Shown here in pieces: positions 1 to 7,126 of a DNA stretch of 28,473 nt (positions are counted from its first letter, which is position 1; each line of letters begins with the position of its first letter). Below the pieces are notes generated by a model. The model had not been told where the DNA came from. It saw only the letters and a list, made by a program, of their open reading frames with translations, and did not search any database. The stretch is from a virus: IMG/VR virus record IMGVR_UViG_3300043436_002316, positions 1 through 28,473 of that record; one strand, given 5' to 3'. A program made the position numbers and the translations under genes.

Positions 1-361
1 TGCAGCTATCGTCAATCCCCACACTGATATAATATTTGGATTTTCTAATACTACTTTGTAAAATTTCGCAGTTTTTTACAGCACAATAGGTAAATTTTTG
101 ATCAACAACATCCTGCTGTAATTCCCTTGCGATATCATTGGTCCATACCTCTTTAAGATCAGCAAAGTCTAGAATATTACCTACAGGTATAGGTAACCAT
201 CCACCACAATCACATACAAAACAATCTCCTCGAAGGTCGATGCTTAGTGATTTAAATGGATTATGGCAATAATTTTCTGTAATAGGTTTTGGTAAGTCTG
301 CACCCCTGGGACTTGATCTAAGGATAAACTTGACCATTGGGGTCAATAGCTTTTCTATCAT
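1..361 (-). CDS. SPASM-like / radical SAM-type protein, N-terminal part (cut by window edge)
   Basis: This gene was read by hand from ATG at 361 and stays open to the window edge, giving 120 residues. The ATG overlaps the TAA of the upstream sulfotransferase gene (TAATG), which supports the start. Cysteines lie at residues 32, 47, 50, 52, 93, 98 and 120. The stretch with C47, C50 and C52 followed by GGW and, soon after, GN resembles an auxiliary-cluster (SPASM/twitch) domain. The last visible residues, VGIDDSC, look like the lead-in to a radical SAM CxxxCxxC motif, whose other cysteines would lie outside the window. If so, the SPASM-like part comes before the core, the reverse of the usual order. 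The substrate is unknown. Coupling to a sulfotransferase suggests a modification pathway. The fold call is inferred from motif spacing only. Confidence 0.55.
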   Translation of the reverse strand, partial: MIEKLLTPMVKFILRSSPRGADLPKPITENYCHNPFKSLSIDLRGDCFVCDCGGWLPIPVGNILDFADLKEVWTNDIARELQQDVVDQKFTYCAVKNCEILQSSIRKSKYYISVGIDDSC

Positions 362-987
362 TACATACCTTTATAAAATTTTACTGAATCAATCAATTGA
401 TAATCCGGTTCAAAGTAAGATTTAATTTGATTTAGGTATTTAGGTTCAGTTAACTTGTCTTTAAAAAATTTCTTAAAGTTGCGTCTAACGGGTTCAAGGT
501 CACTAACGTGCTTTTTTTCTATATCAGTGAAAGTATTGCTAATGCCGTGGCCAGATAAGAATTGGCTAAACAACGGTTGATAGTTGTTGTCAAACATAAA
601 GTACACACAATTCTCGGGATCTAATCCTTCTAAGAAATATGTTTGTCTTTCAGTGTGATCGTCAAATGCCACTTTATCAAAAATAATATCACACACAGCT
701 GAGTTAAAACTATCTGTTGACAAGTCTCTATGATACAAATAAAAGAATTCTGCAATGCCCGATACCCAACGATCAATTGGGTCTCTGAGTACCACCAATG
801 GCTTTTTATGATATAGATTATCGAGATGATAGTTATAACATTCCCATTGGTGACTTATTAATGCCACTTTAGTCCAAGACGTGGCATTTTTAGGAATGTT
901 GACATACATAAGATCAATGTTGGGATGACTCCAACACTCACCAAATATATGTCCTCTTGCCTGATGATAATTTAAAAAGCGTGTCAC
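361..987 (-). CDS. Sulfotransferase-like protein (PAPS-dependent family)
   Basis: This 208-residue protein has the two PAPS-binding signatures of sulfotransferases. The 5'-phosphosulfate loop is VNIPKNATSWTK (residues 29-40), and the 3'-phosphate site is VVLRDPIDRWVSG (about 65-77). The family transfers sulfate from PAPS to a hydroxyl or amine of a glycan or small molecule; the acceptor cannot be read from the sequence. The start is GTG (985-987), and it overlaps the clamp stop as GTGA, so translation is probably coupled to the clamp gene. It is followed directly by the truncated radical-SAM-like gene. Phage sulfotransferases may modify surface glycans, virion parts or host metabolites, but that role is inference. 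Confidence 0.75.
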   Translation of the reverse strand: MTRFLNYHQARGHIFGECWSHPNIDLMYVNIPKNATSWTKVALISHQWECYNYHLDNLYHKKPLVVLRDPIDRWVSGIAEFFYLYHRDLSTDSFNSAVCDIIFDKVAFDDHTERQTYFLEGLDPENCVYFMFDNNYQPLFSQFLSGHGISNTFTDIEKKHVSDLEPVRRNFKKFFKDKLTEPKYLNQIKSYFEPDYQLIDSVKFYKGM

Positions 988-1718
988 TTAGATTGAGCTG
1001 GCAGTTTATATTGATATACTGCTAAACCTGAGTCTACTGTGATTTCTGCAACACCCTCGTCACTGATCTTAAAAGTTTTGTCGCCCGGCAAACTAAAAAT
1101 ACTGTTAACCACATTCAATGGCCAGAACAGTTGTTTAGATAACGACCCGCCGCAATGGTCAGAGAACACAAAACTTCCGGCGTGACTTGCAACATCGCCA
1201 AAATAGAATTTTAAGTTACCATCTTCTGTTTTAGTAGAAAATGCTGTAGCGTCTGAGTGTGCTTGGCTTTGGAATTTTAGTTTTTGAATACTGGCAGCAG
1301 TAGGTACAATCTCAACGCCCCATTTAACTGGCTTCATCTTGACGTTTTTAAGTTGATCGTTAATAACTGCGGTGCTCATAAAACGGTAGTTGTTTTTAAA
1401 GTCACCTGTTTTGTTTTCAAAATCGATTCCGGACAACGATGTTACGTCTCCGTCTACTCGTTTACTGACAGTGATTTTAGCACCGTCTTTGTATTCCGGA
1501 ATGTTAAGGATAGTGTTTAATCTATCCAAGTTGGGCATACCAAACACCCCAACAAAATCTGCAAGTGGTACTTTGAATTCTGCATCTAGAATTACAGTTT
1601 TAGTAGCTTGGTCGAACGCATTAACTGTGGTAGATTCGGCAGTGCCGGTAATCTTAATCATATTAATGACGCCAAGGCCGTGTGTATGTTGAACAATGTC
1701 TAATAGATAGTCGCGCAT
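984..1718 (-). CDS. 45: DNA polymerase sliding clamp, T4 gp45-like
   Basis: This 244-residue protein fits the processivity clamp of T4-like phages, a trimeric ring that tethers the polymerase to DNA and in T4 also activates late transcription. T4 gp45 is 228 residues, so the length fits. Recognisable features are the N-terminal helix LLDIVQHTHGLG, then the AEFKVP and FVGVFGMPNLDRL segment and the C-terminal beta strands. The call rests on resemblance and context, not on catalytic motifs. ATG 1718 is preceded by GGAG at a 10-nt spacing. A near-perfect sigma70 promoter lies just upstream, so the clamp can be expressed independently of the polymerase and methyltransferase genes before it. No clamp loader (gp44/62) is in this window. 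Confidence 0.83.
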   Translation of the reverse strand: MRDYLLDIVQHTHGLGVINMIKITGTAESTTVNAFDQATKTVILDAEFKVPLADFVGVFGMPNLDRLNTILNIPEYKDGAKITVSKRVDGDVTSLSGIDFENKTGDFKNNYRFMSTAVINDQLKNVKMKPVKWGVEIVPTAASIQKLKFQSQAHSDATAFSTKTEDGNLKFYFGDVASHAGSFVFSDHCGGSLSKQLFWPLNVVNSIFSLPGDKTFKISDEGVAEITVDSGLAVYQYKLPAQSK

Positions 1719-1742
1719 TTAATTTAATCTCCGTATGAAGTA

Positions 1743-1771
1743 ATTATATAGATGTATGTGGTAGAAGTCAA
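1743..1771 (-). promoter_or_regulatory. Sigma70-type promoter of the sliding clamp gene
   Basis: On the minus strand, TTGACT (1771-1766), a 17-bp spacer and TATAAT (1748-1743). It overlaps the stop codon of the methyltransferase gene. The expected transcript start is near 1736, giving a short leader that carries CGGAGATTAAA before the ATG at 1718. Confidence 0.8.
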
Positions 1772-2706
1772 TATGTAATAGGACGCAATTCGCCCAAGAC
1801 TTGGTGGGCTTTTACAGTTGCAAGCACGCCGGGCTTTTGAATCTCAACCCAACTAACTCCCAATGTATCAAGTATATCTTCGGTATGTGTGATTTTAAAT
1901 CCAATACTTTCACACAACGGTAACAACATACTTTTTGGTATGTAACTCATAAAATAACTTTCTGCATAAGCGGCACCAAACTGTGTGTCGCCATTATTAT
2001 AGCTAAACATAAAGGTACCACCGGGTCTAAGCAAGTTATAAGTTGTTTTTAAATACTGTTTAACTGTATCTAAGCTTAGATAATTTATATGGTTCCACGA
2101 AAATATAAAACCAAATTGATTTGCGGGCAACACAGTTAAGTCGTGATCTTTAGCTAGGTAGACTCTAACACGACGTCGGTATTCTTCAGTAAAGTTTTTA
2201 ACAGCACTTTCTGTGAATTCTCTATAGAAGTCTACTAGATAAAGTGGATCGGCTGCAACCAAGTATTCAGTCCATTCGCCATCTCTGCACCCAATCTCCA
2301 GTGCCGGGTATTTCCAGTTGGTATAAAACTGAATACGATATGCAACACGATTCCTTAATTCTTCAGACAAAGGCATTACACGTACTGCACGACTGTTTTC
2401 AACATCGTTATAGCTTAACTCAATTTCGTAGTTTTCGGTAAAGAAGTGTTTGCTACTACCCAATATACGCTGATTGATAACACCGACGATATTATTAAAT
2501 TGATCTTGACTTAGTTTCAACGAATTATAAATTTCGTGTAAGTTTGTGGTCAATGAACTAATTTCGTTTTTAATTTCAATATCGTCAGTGGAGTTTTTAA
2601 CATTACACAGGTCGGTATCTAGTACGTCTAATCCGGTAGTAATTGGAGCCGGATCAAACGCTCTAGTAACACTGGCACGAAGGGCAACTAATTCTGATAA
2701 TTTCAT
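1768..2706 (-). CDS. Class I SAM-dependent methyltransferase with helical N-terminal region
   Basis: This 312-residue protein has a Rossmann methyltransferase domain in its second half. The SAM-binding motif I is ALEIGCRDGEW (135-145), an acidic strand-2 end is seen at LVDF (157-160), and LLRPGGTFMFSYNN (225-238) is the typical post-motif strand. The first 115 residues look largely helical and contain no recognised domain; they may bind the target or a partner. ATG 2706 overlaps the polymerase stop (TAATG), so the gene is translationally coupled to DNA polymerase. The substrate is unknown: there is no DPPY/NPPY motif, so there is no sign of an adenine- or N4-cytosine-DNA methyltransferase. 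Small-molecule, glycan or protein methylation are all possible. Confidence 0.8.
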   Translation of the reverse strand: MKLSELVALRASVTRAFDPAPITTGLDVLDTDLCNVKNSTDDIEIKNEISSLTTNLHEIYNSLKLSQDQFNNIVGVINQRILGSSKHFFTENYEIELSYNDVENSRAVRVMPLSEELRNRVAYRIQFYTNWKYPALEIGCRDGEWTEYLVAADPLYLVDFYREFTESAVKNFTEEYRRRVRVYLAKDHDLTVLPANQFGFIFSWNHINYLSLDTVKQYLKTTYNLLRPGGTFMFSYNNGDTQFGAAYAESYFMSYIPKSMLLPLCESIGFKITHTEDILDTLGVSWVEIQKPGVLATVKAHQVLGELRPITY

Positions 2707-5372
2707 TATTCAAAACTAAACAAGCTGTCAAACGTAGTTTTAATATCAGTGCTTTCTGATATCTTCCATTCCAGAACACCCAATAAGTTTTCTACTTTTT
2801 GATCAACAATTGTTGACTCCATATTATCATCATCAAACGGCAACTCTTTAAACCAAGTTGGTATATGTGATTCGTCAGTTGGATACGCTACACTAGTATA
2901 CCCAACAGGATTATCTTTGACCTTGCATACAATAACTTTCATGCCGTCAACGATGTTCATTGAATAGTTGTCGCCGTGCATACGTTTAAGGTTGTTCCAG
3001 TTCATTGCAGCTCTTACGTGTCCGGGCATATTTGCCCTTCCTAGTTTAGTCTCTTCGGCAGTATACTTGGTCAAGTTGTTTACACGTTTAGGTGTGCCCT
3101 TTTCCCAAGCCGGACGTTCAGCAAAAGCCAATTTAAACTCTTTAACTTTGTTGATGACAGTTTGTTTAACATCGCCTGTACCGGTTAGCACAATCATTAG
3201 AATTTCGCTTAAAAACTCTTGCACTACCTTGGGAGTATCTGACCGCTTGAGGTCTAGTCCCATTGCTTTAACTTTACCGGGCTTGCCGGCAACGTCTAGT
3301 CTATGTCCCTCTAAGTCATAAATCAATACAGCATAACGCTTTTTCTTAATAAACAACCCTTTACTAGCAATTAGTTCGCGACCGCCTTTGATGATCTCAC
3401 CCATATCTCTTGGGCAATGACAAGCACGTTCCATAAATGCCGGAAAGCTGTTGTTTACACTATCCCCGATAGTATCATACAGTTGGACACAGATGTCTTT
3501 GTTCCATTCCATCCGTCCTGTTTTTATTTCTTCTTCGAGCGCCGGGTACGCCGAGAAGTAGACAGAATCTGTGTCACCGTAGATGATAGACGAGCCAACG
3601 TGATCATAACTGCCCGTGATGGCTTCGTTGACGTGCGCATCCATGTGCTTTGCGATAATGCGGCCTGTAAGCGTTGTGCTCTGCCCAATACGTTGATCGA
3701 AAAACCGGCACCCTGGATTGAGGATTGCCCCATAAAGAGAGTTGAGATTAATTTTTTTGACGAGCTGTCTTTTGTCCCAGAACGCTGTATCTTCCGGAGA
3801 TGTTGCGGCTTTTTTCTTAACTTGCATTTCTGTTCTTTCAGCATACCACCTTTCCAATAGTCCGGGAATAATACCCTTTATGTCGTGTCTAAATAGCGTA
3901 CCATTAGCACTAAATGTCCAAGGTTGATTGCTATCAAAAATCAAACGCCAAACGTCCTTGGCACTCATTACATCGCTTGATCCGTCTTGCCAGTCAATGG
4001 TAAGTTCGGTACCAATCTCGCCATTCATTACTGCTTGATACTCAAGGGTGCCGAACATATTTTCCCAAGCATCAGCAAATGATGATCCTGCTGTGATTTT
4101 TTCTTGTATATAATGATCTGTCATTATTGGACGGAGCTGTCCAACAATCGTTTCCGGGCCCATATTAAGAGCGCGGATTGCTGAAGGGTAGAGCGAGTTG
4201 ATGTCGATGGCTCCGATATACTCGTGAATCCCTTTTTTAGGGTAAGCAACATAGGCACCTGCCGCTTGTGTGTCTCCTTTGTCATCTCTAGATCTCCGGT
4301 TAGGTACTACCATCCCACGACTGTGGGCTTCGTTAATAATAGCTTGCTCGGTTACTGCCACTGCACCCATTGTGGTTTGTAGCAGTACAGTATTATCGTG
4401 TGCCAGTTCGTTGGCTAGATCCAGAAATCTTAGTTTCTTATCTAGTTTAGCCAACAGCATAGTATCTTGTCTGTTATATTCAATGAACTCTTTAAAGTCT
4501 TTATTGTATAATTGATCTAATGTACCTTCGTATTGTAACTTACGTTCATCGAGCTCGTATTCGCCAATAGCATCTAGAGAATAGCTATGACGTTCTTCGT
4601 ATGTGTATTTGCGGTACAGTTGCATATAGTCCATATGCACACGACCAATCAAATCGAATGTTAAGTTTTCTGCACCAAAGCGTTCAAATGTACGTTGCTT
4701 GGGAAATTGTCCCCATAGGCATAATCTGCGAGTATCATCTTTTGATAACACACGAGTGATACGCATAGTAATATACGGAATATCGAATCCCTCTGAGTTC
4801 CAGCCTGATAGTATATCCGCATCGTCTATTAGGTCCAGGAATGTATTAAGCATATCCTCTTCACGTTCAAACAAGAAGCAATTATCAAATTTGTCACAGA
4901 CTTCTTGTGCAGTATCCCAAGAATAAGTCTTGGGAGGAACTACTAGTGTAACCATTTTATCTAGCCAATCCATATACACTGAAATGGCAGTTACTGGATT
5001 AAACGGATCTTCGGGTTTACTAAATCCTCGTTCGGGATCAAAGTCGACCTCAATGTCAAAAAATGCTGTTTGTAATTTTGGTGAATTAGCACCTAAATAG
5101 TTTTCTTCGAGACAACGAAAGATTGGATTGACATCACTTTCCCAAAGCTTCTTGCCGGAGTTTACTCTGAGTTCTTTATGAAATTCTTTGCCGTTTCTAC
5201 TAGAAAAACGCGATACTGGTGTATCGTATATGGTACGGAATTTTCCGCGTGGGTCATCGTAATAAAAAACATAGTTTGCTGGATACTCTCGGTATACCCT
5301 CTCACCGTTAGCTCTTTCTACCACGTGTATGCGATCTTTTTCTCGATCAAATAGTGCATCTATGTAACTCAA
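2706..5372 (-). CDS. 43: DNA polymerase, family B, T4 gp43-like
   Basis: This is the replicative polymerase with proofreading, 888 residues against 898 for T4 gp43. The 3'-5' exonuclease motifs are FFDIEVDFD (D106, E108), WNSEGFDIPY (D197) and YNRQDT (D303). The polymerase motifs are A, DINSLYPS (390-397); B, KKINLNSLYG (539-548); and C, YGDTDS (598-603). All catalytic acidic residues are present. The C-terminus, TTFDSLFSFE, resembles the clamp-binding tail of T4/RB69 gp43. The start is TTG (5370-5372), with AAGGAG at 6-nt spacing. No better in-frame start was seen, because the nearest upstream ATG is in another frame. The leader carries a strong promoter and a hairpin that may repress translation. 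The methyltransferase is coupled downstream. Confidence 0.97.
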   Translation of the reverse strand: MSYIDALFDREKDRIHVVERANGERVYREYPANYVFYYDDPRGKFRTIYDTPVSRFSSRNGKEFHKELRVNSGKKLWESDVNPIFRCLEENYLGANSPKLQTAFFDIEVDFDPERGFSKPEDPFNPVTAISVYMDWLDKMVTLVVPPKTYSWDTAQEVCDKFDNCFLFEREEDMLNTFLDLIDDADILSGWNSEGFDIPYITMRITRVLSKDDTRRLCLWGQFPKQRTFERFGAENLTFDLIGRVHMDYMQLYRKYTYEERHSYSLDAIGEYELDERKLQYEGTLDQLYNKDFKEFIEYNRQDTMLLAKLDKKLRFLDLANELAHDNTVLLQTTMGAVAVTEQAIINEAHSRGMVVPNRRSRDDKGDTQAAGAYVAYPKKGIHEYIGAIDINSLYPSAIRALNMGPETIVGQLRPIMTDHYIQEKITAGSSFADAWENMFGTLEYQAVMNGEIGTELTIDWQDGSSDVMSAKDVWRLIFDSNQPWTFSANGTLFRHDIKGIIPGLLERWYAERTEMQVKKKAATSPEDTAFWDKRQLVKKINLNSLYGAILNPGCRFFDQRIGQSTTLTGRIIAKHMDAHVNEAITGSYDHVGSSIIYGDTDSVYFSAYPALEEEIKTGRMEWNKDICVQLYDTIGDSVNNSFPAFMERACHCPRDMGEIIKGGRELIASKGLFIKKKRYAVLIYDLEGHRLDVAGKPGKVKAMGLDLKRSDTPKVVQEFLSEILMIVLTGTGDVKQTVINKVKEFKLAFAERPAWEKGTPKRVNNLTKYTAEETKLGRANMPGHVRAAMNWNNLKRMHGDNYSMNIVDGMKVIVCKVKDNPVGYTSVAYPTDESHIPTWFKELPFDDDNMESTIVDQKVENLLGVLEWKISESTDIKTTFDSLFSFE

Positions 5373-5404
5373 AAACTTCTCCTTATGTCATTTTTAGCTG
5401 ACAT
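5369..5404 (-). CDS. Possible 11-codon leader ORF of the polymerase gene
   Basis: ATG at 5404-5402 opens an 11-codon frame, MSAKNDIRRSF. Its TGA stop overlaps the TTG start of the polymerase gene (TTGA). It lies in another frame and begins inside the candidate operator hairpin. The weak AAGAG before its ATG could serve as a ribosome site. It could couple translation to the polymerase or be chance. Confidence 0.25.
   Translation of the reverse strand: MSAKNDIRRSF
5385..5404 (-). promoter_or_regulatory. Candidate translational operator hairpin of the DNA polymerase gene
   Basis: In the mRNA sense, ATGTCA pairs with TGACAT (6 bp) around the 8-nt loop GCTAAAAA. TAAGGAGAAG and the TTG start follow at once. 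T4 gp43 represses its own translation by binding a hairpin with an 8-nt loop directly upstream of the gene 43 ribosome site. The geometry matches, but the loop sequence differs from T4 (AAUAACUC). Confidence 0.5.
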
Positions 5405-5455
5405 TGCTCTTCATGCTCTTACAGTGAGCGACTCTTACTAATAATTATCTGTTTT

Positions 5456-5484
5456 ATTATAGAGAGTAAATATTACTATGTCAA
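5456..5484 (-). promoter_or_regulatory. Consensus sigma70 promoter of the DNA polymerase gene
   Basis: On the minus strand, TTGACA (5484-5479), a 17-bp spacer and TATAAT (5461-5456), a perfect consensus match. Transcription would start near 5449, leaving a leader of about 77 nt with the operator-like hairpin. The -35 box overlaps the first codons of the divergent SGNH-like gene. Confidence 0.85.
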
Positions 5485-6110
5485 ACTTTTCAAGAATAAT
5501 TTCGTTTGGTTCAAGTCCGATAATAAATTTAATGGGCATAAAAACATTTCCAAATCTGATTGCAGAACACATTGGTGTTGAATATCTATGCCAGGGTAAA
5601 CCTGCTAGCGGTAATGGCAAAATTGTTAGAAGACTTATTAATCAAGAGTACGCAAATGATTTTGTAATAGTGTCGTGGTCCTCTGTTCGCCGGTACGAAT
5701 TTAAAACTGCTGGCGGCTGGAGAACGTATACACCTGTAAGTAAGGGAAATAGTTTCACAAAAGAATGGTTTGCTGGGCCCGGTAATTTAGAATATACTGA
5801 AGTGTTTATGTCTTTAAAAGATATAATACTTGGACAGCAATTTTTGACTGCTAGAAATATACCTTATTTGTTTGTAATGGACAACAGTGAAATCTCTGCC
5901 AGCTGGACCTACAGGGACAGTAAAGATCCCTATATAGAAAATATTAAAAGTATTATCGACTGGAATAAATTTTTATTTTTTGATGGGCAAGGATTTAAAG
6001 AATGGGCAACAGAAAATAATTACCCATATGTAGGAACTCATCCAGGTAACGAAGCACACGTTGCCGCTGCTGATTACCTAATGAACAAGATTGATTTTAA
6101 CTTACAATAA
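5478..6110 (+). CDS. SGNH/GDSL hydrolase-like protein (the only plus-strand gene)
   Basis: This 210-residue protein resembles the SGNH-like proteins common in marine T4-like phages. An N-terminal ISFGSSP segment sits where the family has its nucleophile-serine block. It is followed by a FPNLIAEHIGVEYLCQGKPA region, VIVSWSSVRR (block III-like) and C-terminal THPGNEAHVAAADYL (the His block). The Asp usually found two or three residues before the catalytic His is not evident (VGTH), so hydrolase activity is uncertain. The start ATG lies within the -35 box of the divergent polymerase promoter. The weak AGAGAG upstream is about 11 nt from the ATG. The 3' end overlaps the convergent membrane-protein gene by 14 bp. 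No clear plus-strand promoter was found. Confidence 0.65.
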   Translation: MSNFSRIISFGSSPIINLMGIKTFPNLIAEHIGVEYLCQGKPASGNGKIVRRLINQEYANDFVIVSWSSVRRYEFKTAGGWRTYTPVSKGNSFTKEWFAGPGNLEYTEVFMSLKDIILGQQFLTARNIPYLFVMDNSEISASWTYRDSKDPYIENIKSIIDWNKFLFFDGQGFKEWATENNYPYVGTHPGNEAHVAAADYLMNKIDFNLQ

Positions 6111-6402
6111 TTAATCGAACTAACGCTATTAAATCAATTGTCATTAATAATAGATAGTTGGACAACATACCAAAGCTGCCACGAGTCCAGCTAGCCCAAG
6201 TAAAAATAGCACACTGAACAATGAACAATGGGTATAAAATAAAAAATGGTGGATGCGGCAAAGTGATGCCCATCCAGGCAGCACATATAATACTCATTAC
6301 CCAAGCAGTAATTTCTAGTGTGAAACGGACAGGATGTGATTCAAAGTCTGCCCGCATCCAATCTTGTGTTGAGCGTAGCCACCCACCAAATGCTCCTATC
6401 AC
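6097..6402 (-). CDS. Small membrane protein, about three transmembrane segments
   Basis: This 101-residue protein starts with an amphipathic stretch (GGWLRSTQDWMRADFESHP). Hydrophobic segments follow at about 26-46, 51-69 and 79-99, so it should be an inner-membrane protein. From memory, similar proteins occur beside dsbA-type genes in marine T4-like phages, with no known function. The start is GTG (6400-6402), overlapping the dsbA stop as GTGA, which indicates coupled translation. Its 3' end overlaps the convergent SGNH-like gene. It lacks holin hallmarks, and a better holin candidate lies in the lysis block. Possible roles in superinfection exclusion or membrane attachment of replication are speculation. 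Confidence 0.7.
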   Translation of the reverse strand: MIGAFGGWLRSTQDWMRADFESHPVRFTLEITAWVMSIICAAWMGITLPHPPFFILYPLFIVQCAIFTWASWTRGSFGMLSNYLLLMTIDLIALVRLIIVS

Positions 6403-6659
6403 AGAGTACGACCCACAGTTTCTAGAATTGTATTCAATTCTTCGTGATCGGCATTAGTGTCGCCTAGCTTAGATTTCTGTGCAATCTTAATGGCTTTTTT
6501 CAAAATGGCTGGTTTAATTTCCATTTCTTCTGCAACGGCCTTAACAGTATCGTTAAGTCCTGCATTTAGATCTTCGATTTCTTGCAATACACCCACACCC
6601 TCATTGATAATCTGAGTAAGTTTGGCTTTTTGTTCTGAACTGAACATACGTGCTGACAT
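6399..6659 (-). CDS. dsbA: DsbA-like double-stranded DNA-binding protein (late transcription)
   Basis: This 86-residue, mostly helical protein matches the T4 DsbA type in length (T4 DsbA is 89 residues). Its characteristic central stretch runs GLNDTVKAVAEEMEIKPAIL followed by KKAIKIAQKSK, with an N-terminal helix containing QKAKLTQIINEGVGVLQEIEDL. T4 DsbA binds dsDNA near late promoters and is not the disulfide oxidoreductase of the same name. The start ATG 6659 has AGGAG at suitable spacing, and a sigma70-like promoter lies just upstream. Its stop is coupled to the membrane protein gene. Identification is from remembered family sequence patterns and length. Confidence 0.72.
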   Translation of the reverse strand: MSARMFSSEQKAKLTQIINEGVGVLQEIEDLNAGLNDTVKAVAEEMEIKPAILKKAIKIAQKSKLGDTNADHEELNTILETVGRTL

Positions 6660-6682
6660 AGTAACTCCTAGTTGAAAAATAC

Positions 6683-6710
6683 ATTATACACTACTTATTT
6701 GAAATAACAA
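6683..6710 (-). promoter_or_regulatory. Sigma70-like promoter of dsbA
   Basis: On the minus strand, TTGTTA (6710-6705), a 16-bp spacer and TATAAT (6688-6683). It lies just upstream of the AGGAG and ATG of dsbA. The -35 match is weaker than at the other promoters of this type in the window. Confidence 0.65.
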
Positions 6711-6732
6711 GAGCAATTGATAAAAGTCCCGC

Positions 6733-6798
6733 TTACTTTATACGGGGCACACCACGCGGTGCAGTGAAATCTCGCGGACGCCTATACCGTTCCGTCAA
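6733..6798 (-). CDS. Possible 21-aa basic peptide
   Basis: TTG at 6798 opens 21 codons ending at TAA 6733. AGGA lies 5 nt before the TTG. The peptide is strongly basic (TERYRRPRDFTAPRGVPRIK after the start). The region is richer in G and C than its surroundings, and the arginine codons look like real coding. It could also be the continuation of the previous tiny ORF in another frame. The 6660-6886 stretch holds only this ORF, the one at 6819-6887 and the dsbA promoter. Confidence 0.3.
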   Translation of the reverse strand: MTERYRRPRDFTAPRGVPRIK

Positions 6799-6818
6799 AC
6801 GGATCCTAAGGTGGATTC

Positions 6819-6887
6819 TTATGTTGGTGCGTATGGATTACGTTTATAGTCGCTGTCTACCGGCAACTCAGGGTAAACAGGATACAT
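6819..6887 (-). CDS. Possible 22-aa peptide coupled to the lipoprotein gene
   Basis: ATG 6887-6885 overlaps the TAA of the lipoprotein gene (TAATG), the same coupling used at the polymerase/methyltransferase junction. AAGGA lies about 10 nt before the ATG. The frame codes for 22 residues beginning MYPVYPELPVDSDYKRNPYA, Pro/Tyr-rich like the lipoprotein before it. No function is known. A frameshift could once have joined it to the basic peptide downstream. Confidence 0.4.
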   Translation of the reverse strand: MYPVYPELPVDSDYKRNPYAPT

Positions 6888-7126
6888 TATCTACAGGTCC
6901 TTACACTATGGTAAGATCCATTGTATCTATTATGTCGTGTTTCGTAGTAGCAATATGGTCTGCGTGGCGGAACTACATAAACTGGACGTGGTTGAATATA
7001 AACAGGACGTGGTTGAATATAAACAGGTGCCGGTGATACGTAAATTGGACGTGGTTGAACGTACATTGGATCATATACTGCGCATCCAGACAGCAATAAT
7101 AAAGGTATTAAAATTAATTTTTTCAT
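6887..7126 (-). CDS. Small Pro/Tyr-repeat lipoprotein
   Basis: This 79-residue protein starts with a lipoprotein signal, MKKLILIPLLLLSGCAVYDP. The lipobox is LSGC, so the mature protein would begin at Cys15 and be acylated. The middle is a heptad-like repeat of PxYxxPR type (PRPIYVSPAPVYIQPRPVYI and on). The C-terminus has a short segment, rich in Tyr, His and Arg, with two cysteines. Asp is not at +2 (Ala is), so outer-membrane sorting is likely in a Gram-negative host. ATG 7126 overlaps the metallopeptidase stop (ATGA). Short phage lipoproteins of this kind can block receptors or superinfecting phage, but that is only a possibility here. Confidence 0.75.
   Translation of the reverse strand: MKKLILIPLLLLSGCAVYDPMYVQPRPIYVSPAPVYIQPRPVYIQPRPVYVVPPRRPYCYYETRHNRYNGSYHSVRTCR
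6984..7067 (-). repeat. 21-bp tandem repeat inside the lipoprotein gene
   Basis: Two identical 21-bp units (6984-7004 and 7005-7025) begin GGACGTGGTTGAATATAAAC on the plus strand. A diverged unit (7026-7046) and a partly matching fourth (7047-7067) follow. The period is 7 codons, so copy-number changes would keep the frame. Confidence 0.85.

Noticed and set aside
3417-3860. Plus-strand open frame of 147 codons inside the polymerase gene
   Set aside because: It lies opposite the polymerase motif B and C region, whose catalytic motifs are intact; no ribosome site or family resemblance, so it is an antisense shadow.
6727-6747. CCCG/CGGG hairpin with following ACTTTTAT as a terminator before dsbA
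   Set aside because: The stem is only about 4 bp and the T-tract is short; too weak to call.
6721-6886. Possible tRNA or structured RNA in the GC-richer stretch
   Set aside because: I found no cloverleaf arms or TTC-containing T-loop; only short stems (for example TCCGT/ACGGA) and two tiny ORFs.
6984-7067. Possible CRISPR-like repeats
   Set aside because: The 21-bp units are directly adjacent without spacers and lie within a coding frame.
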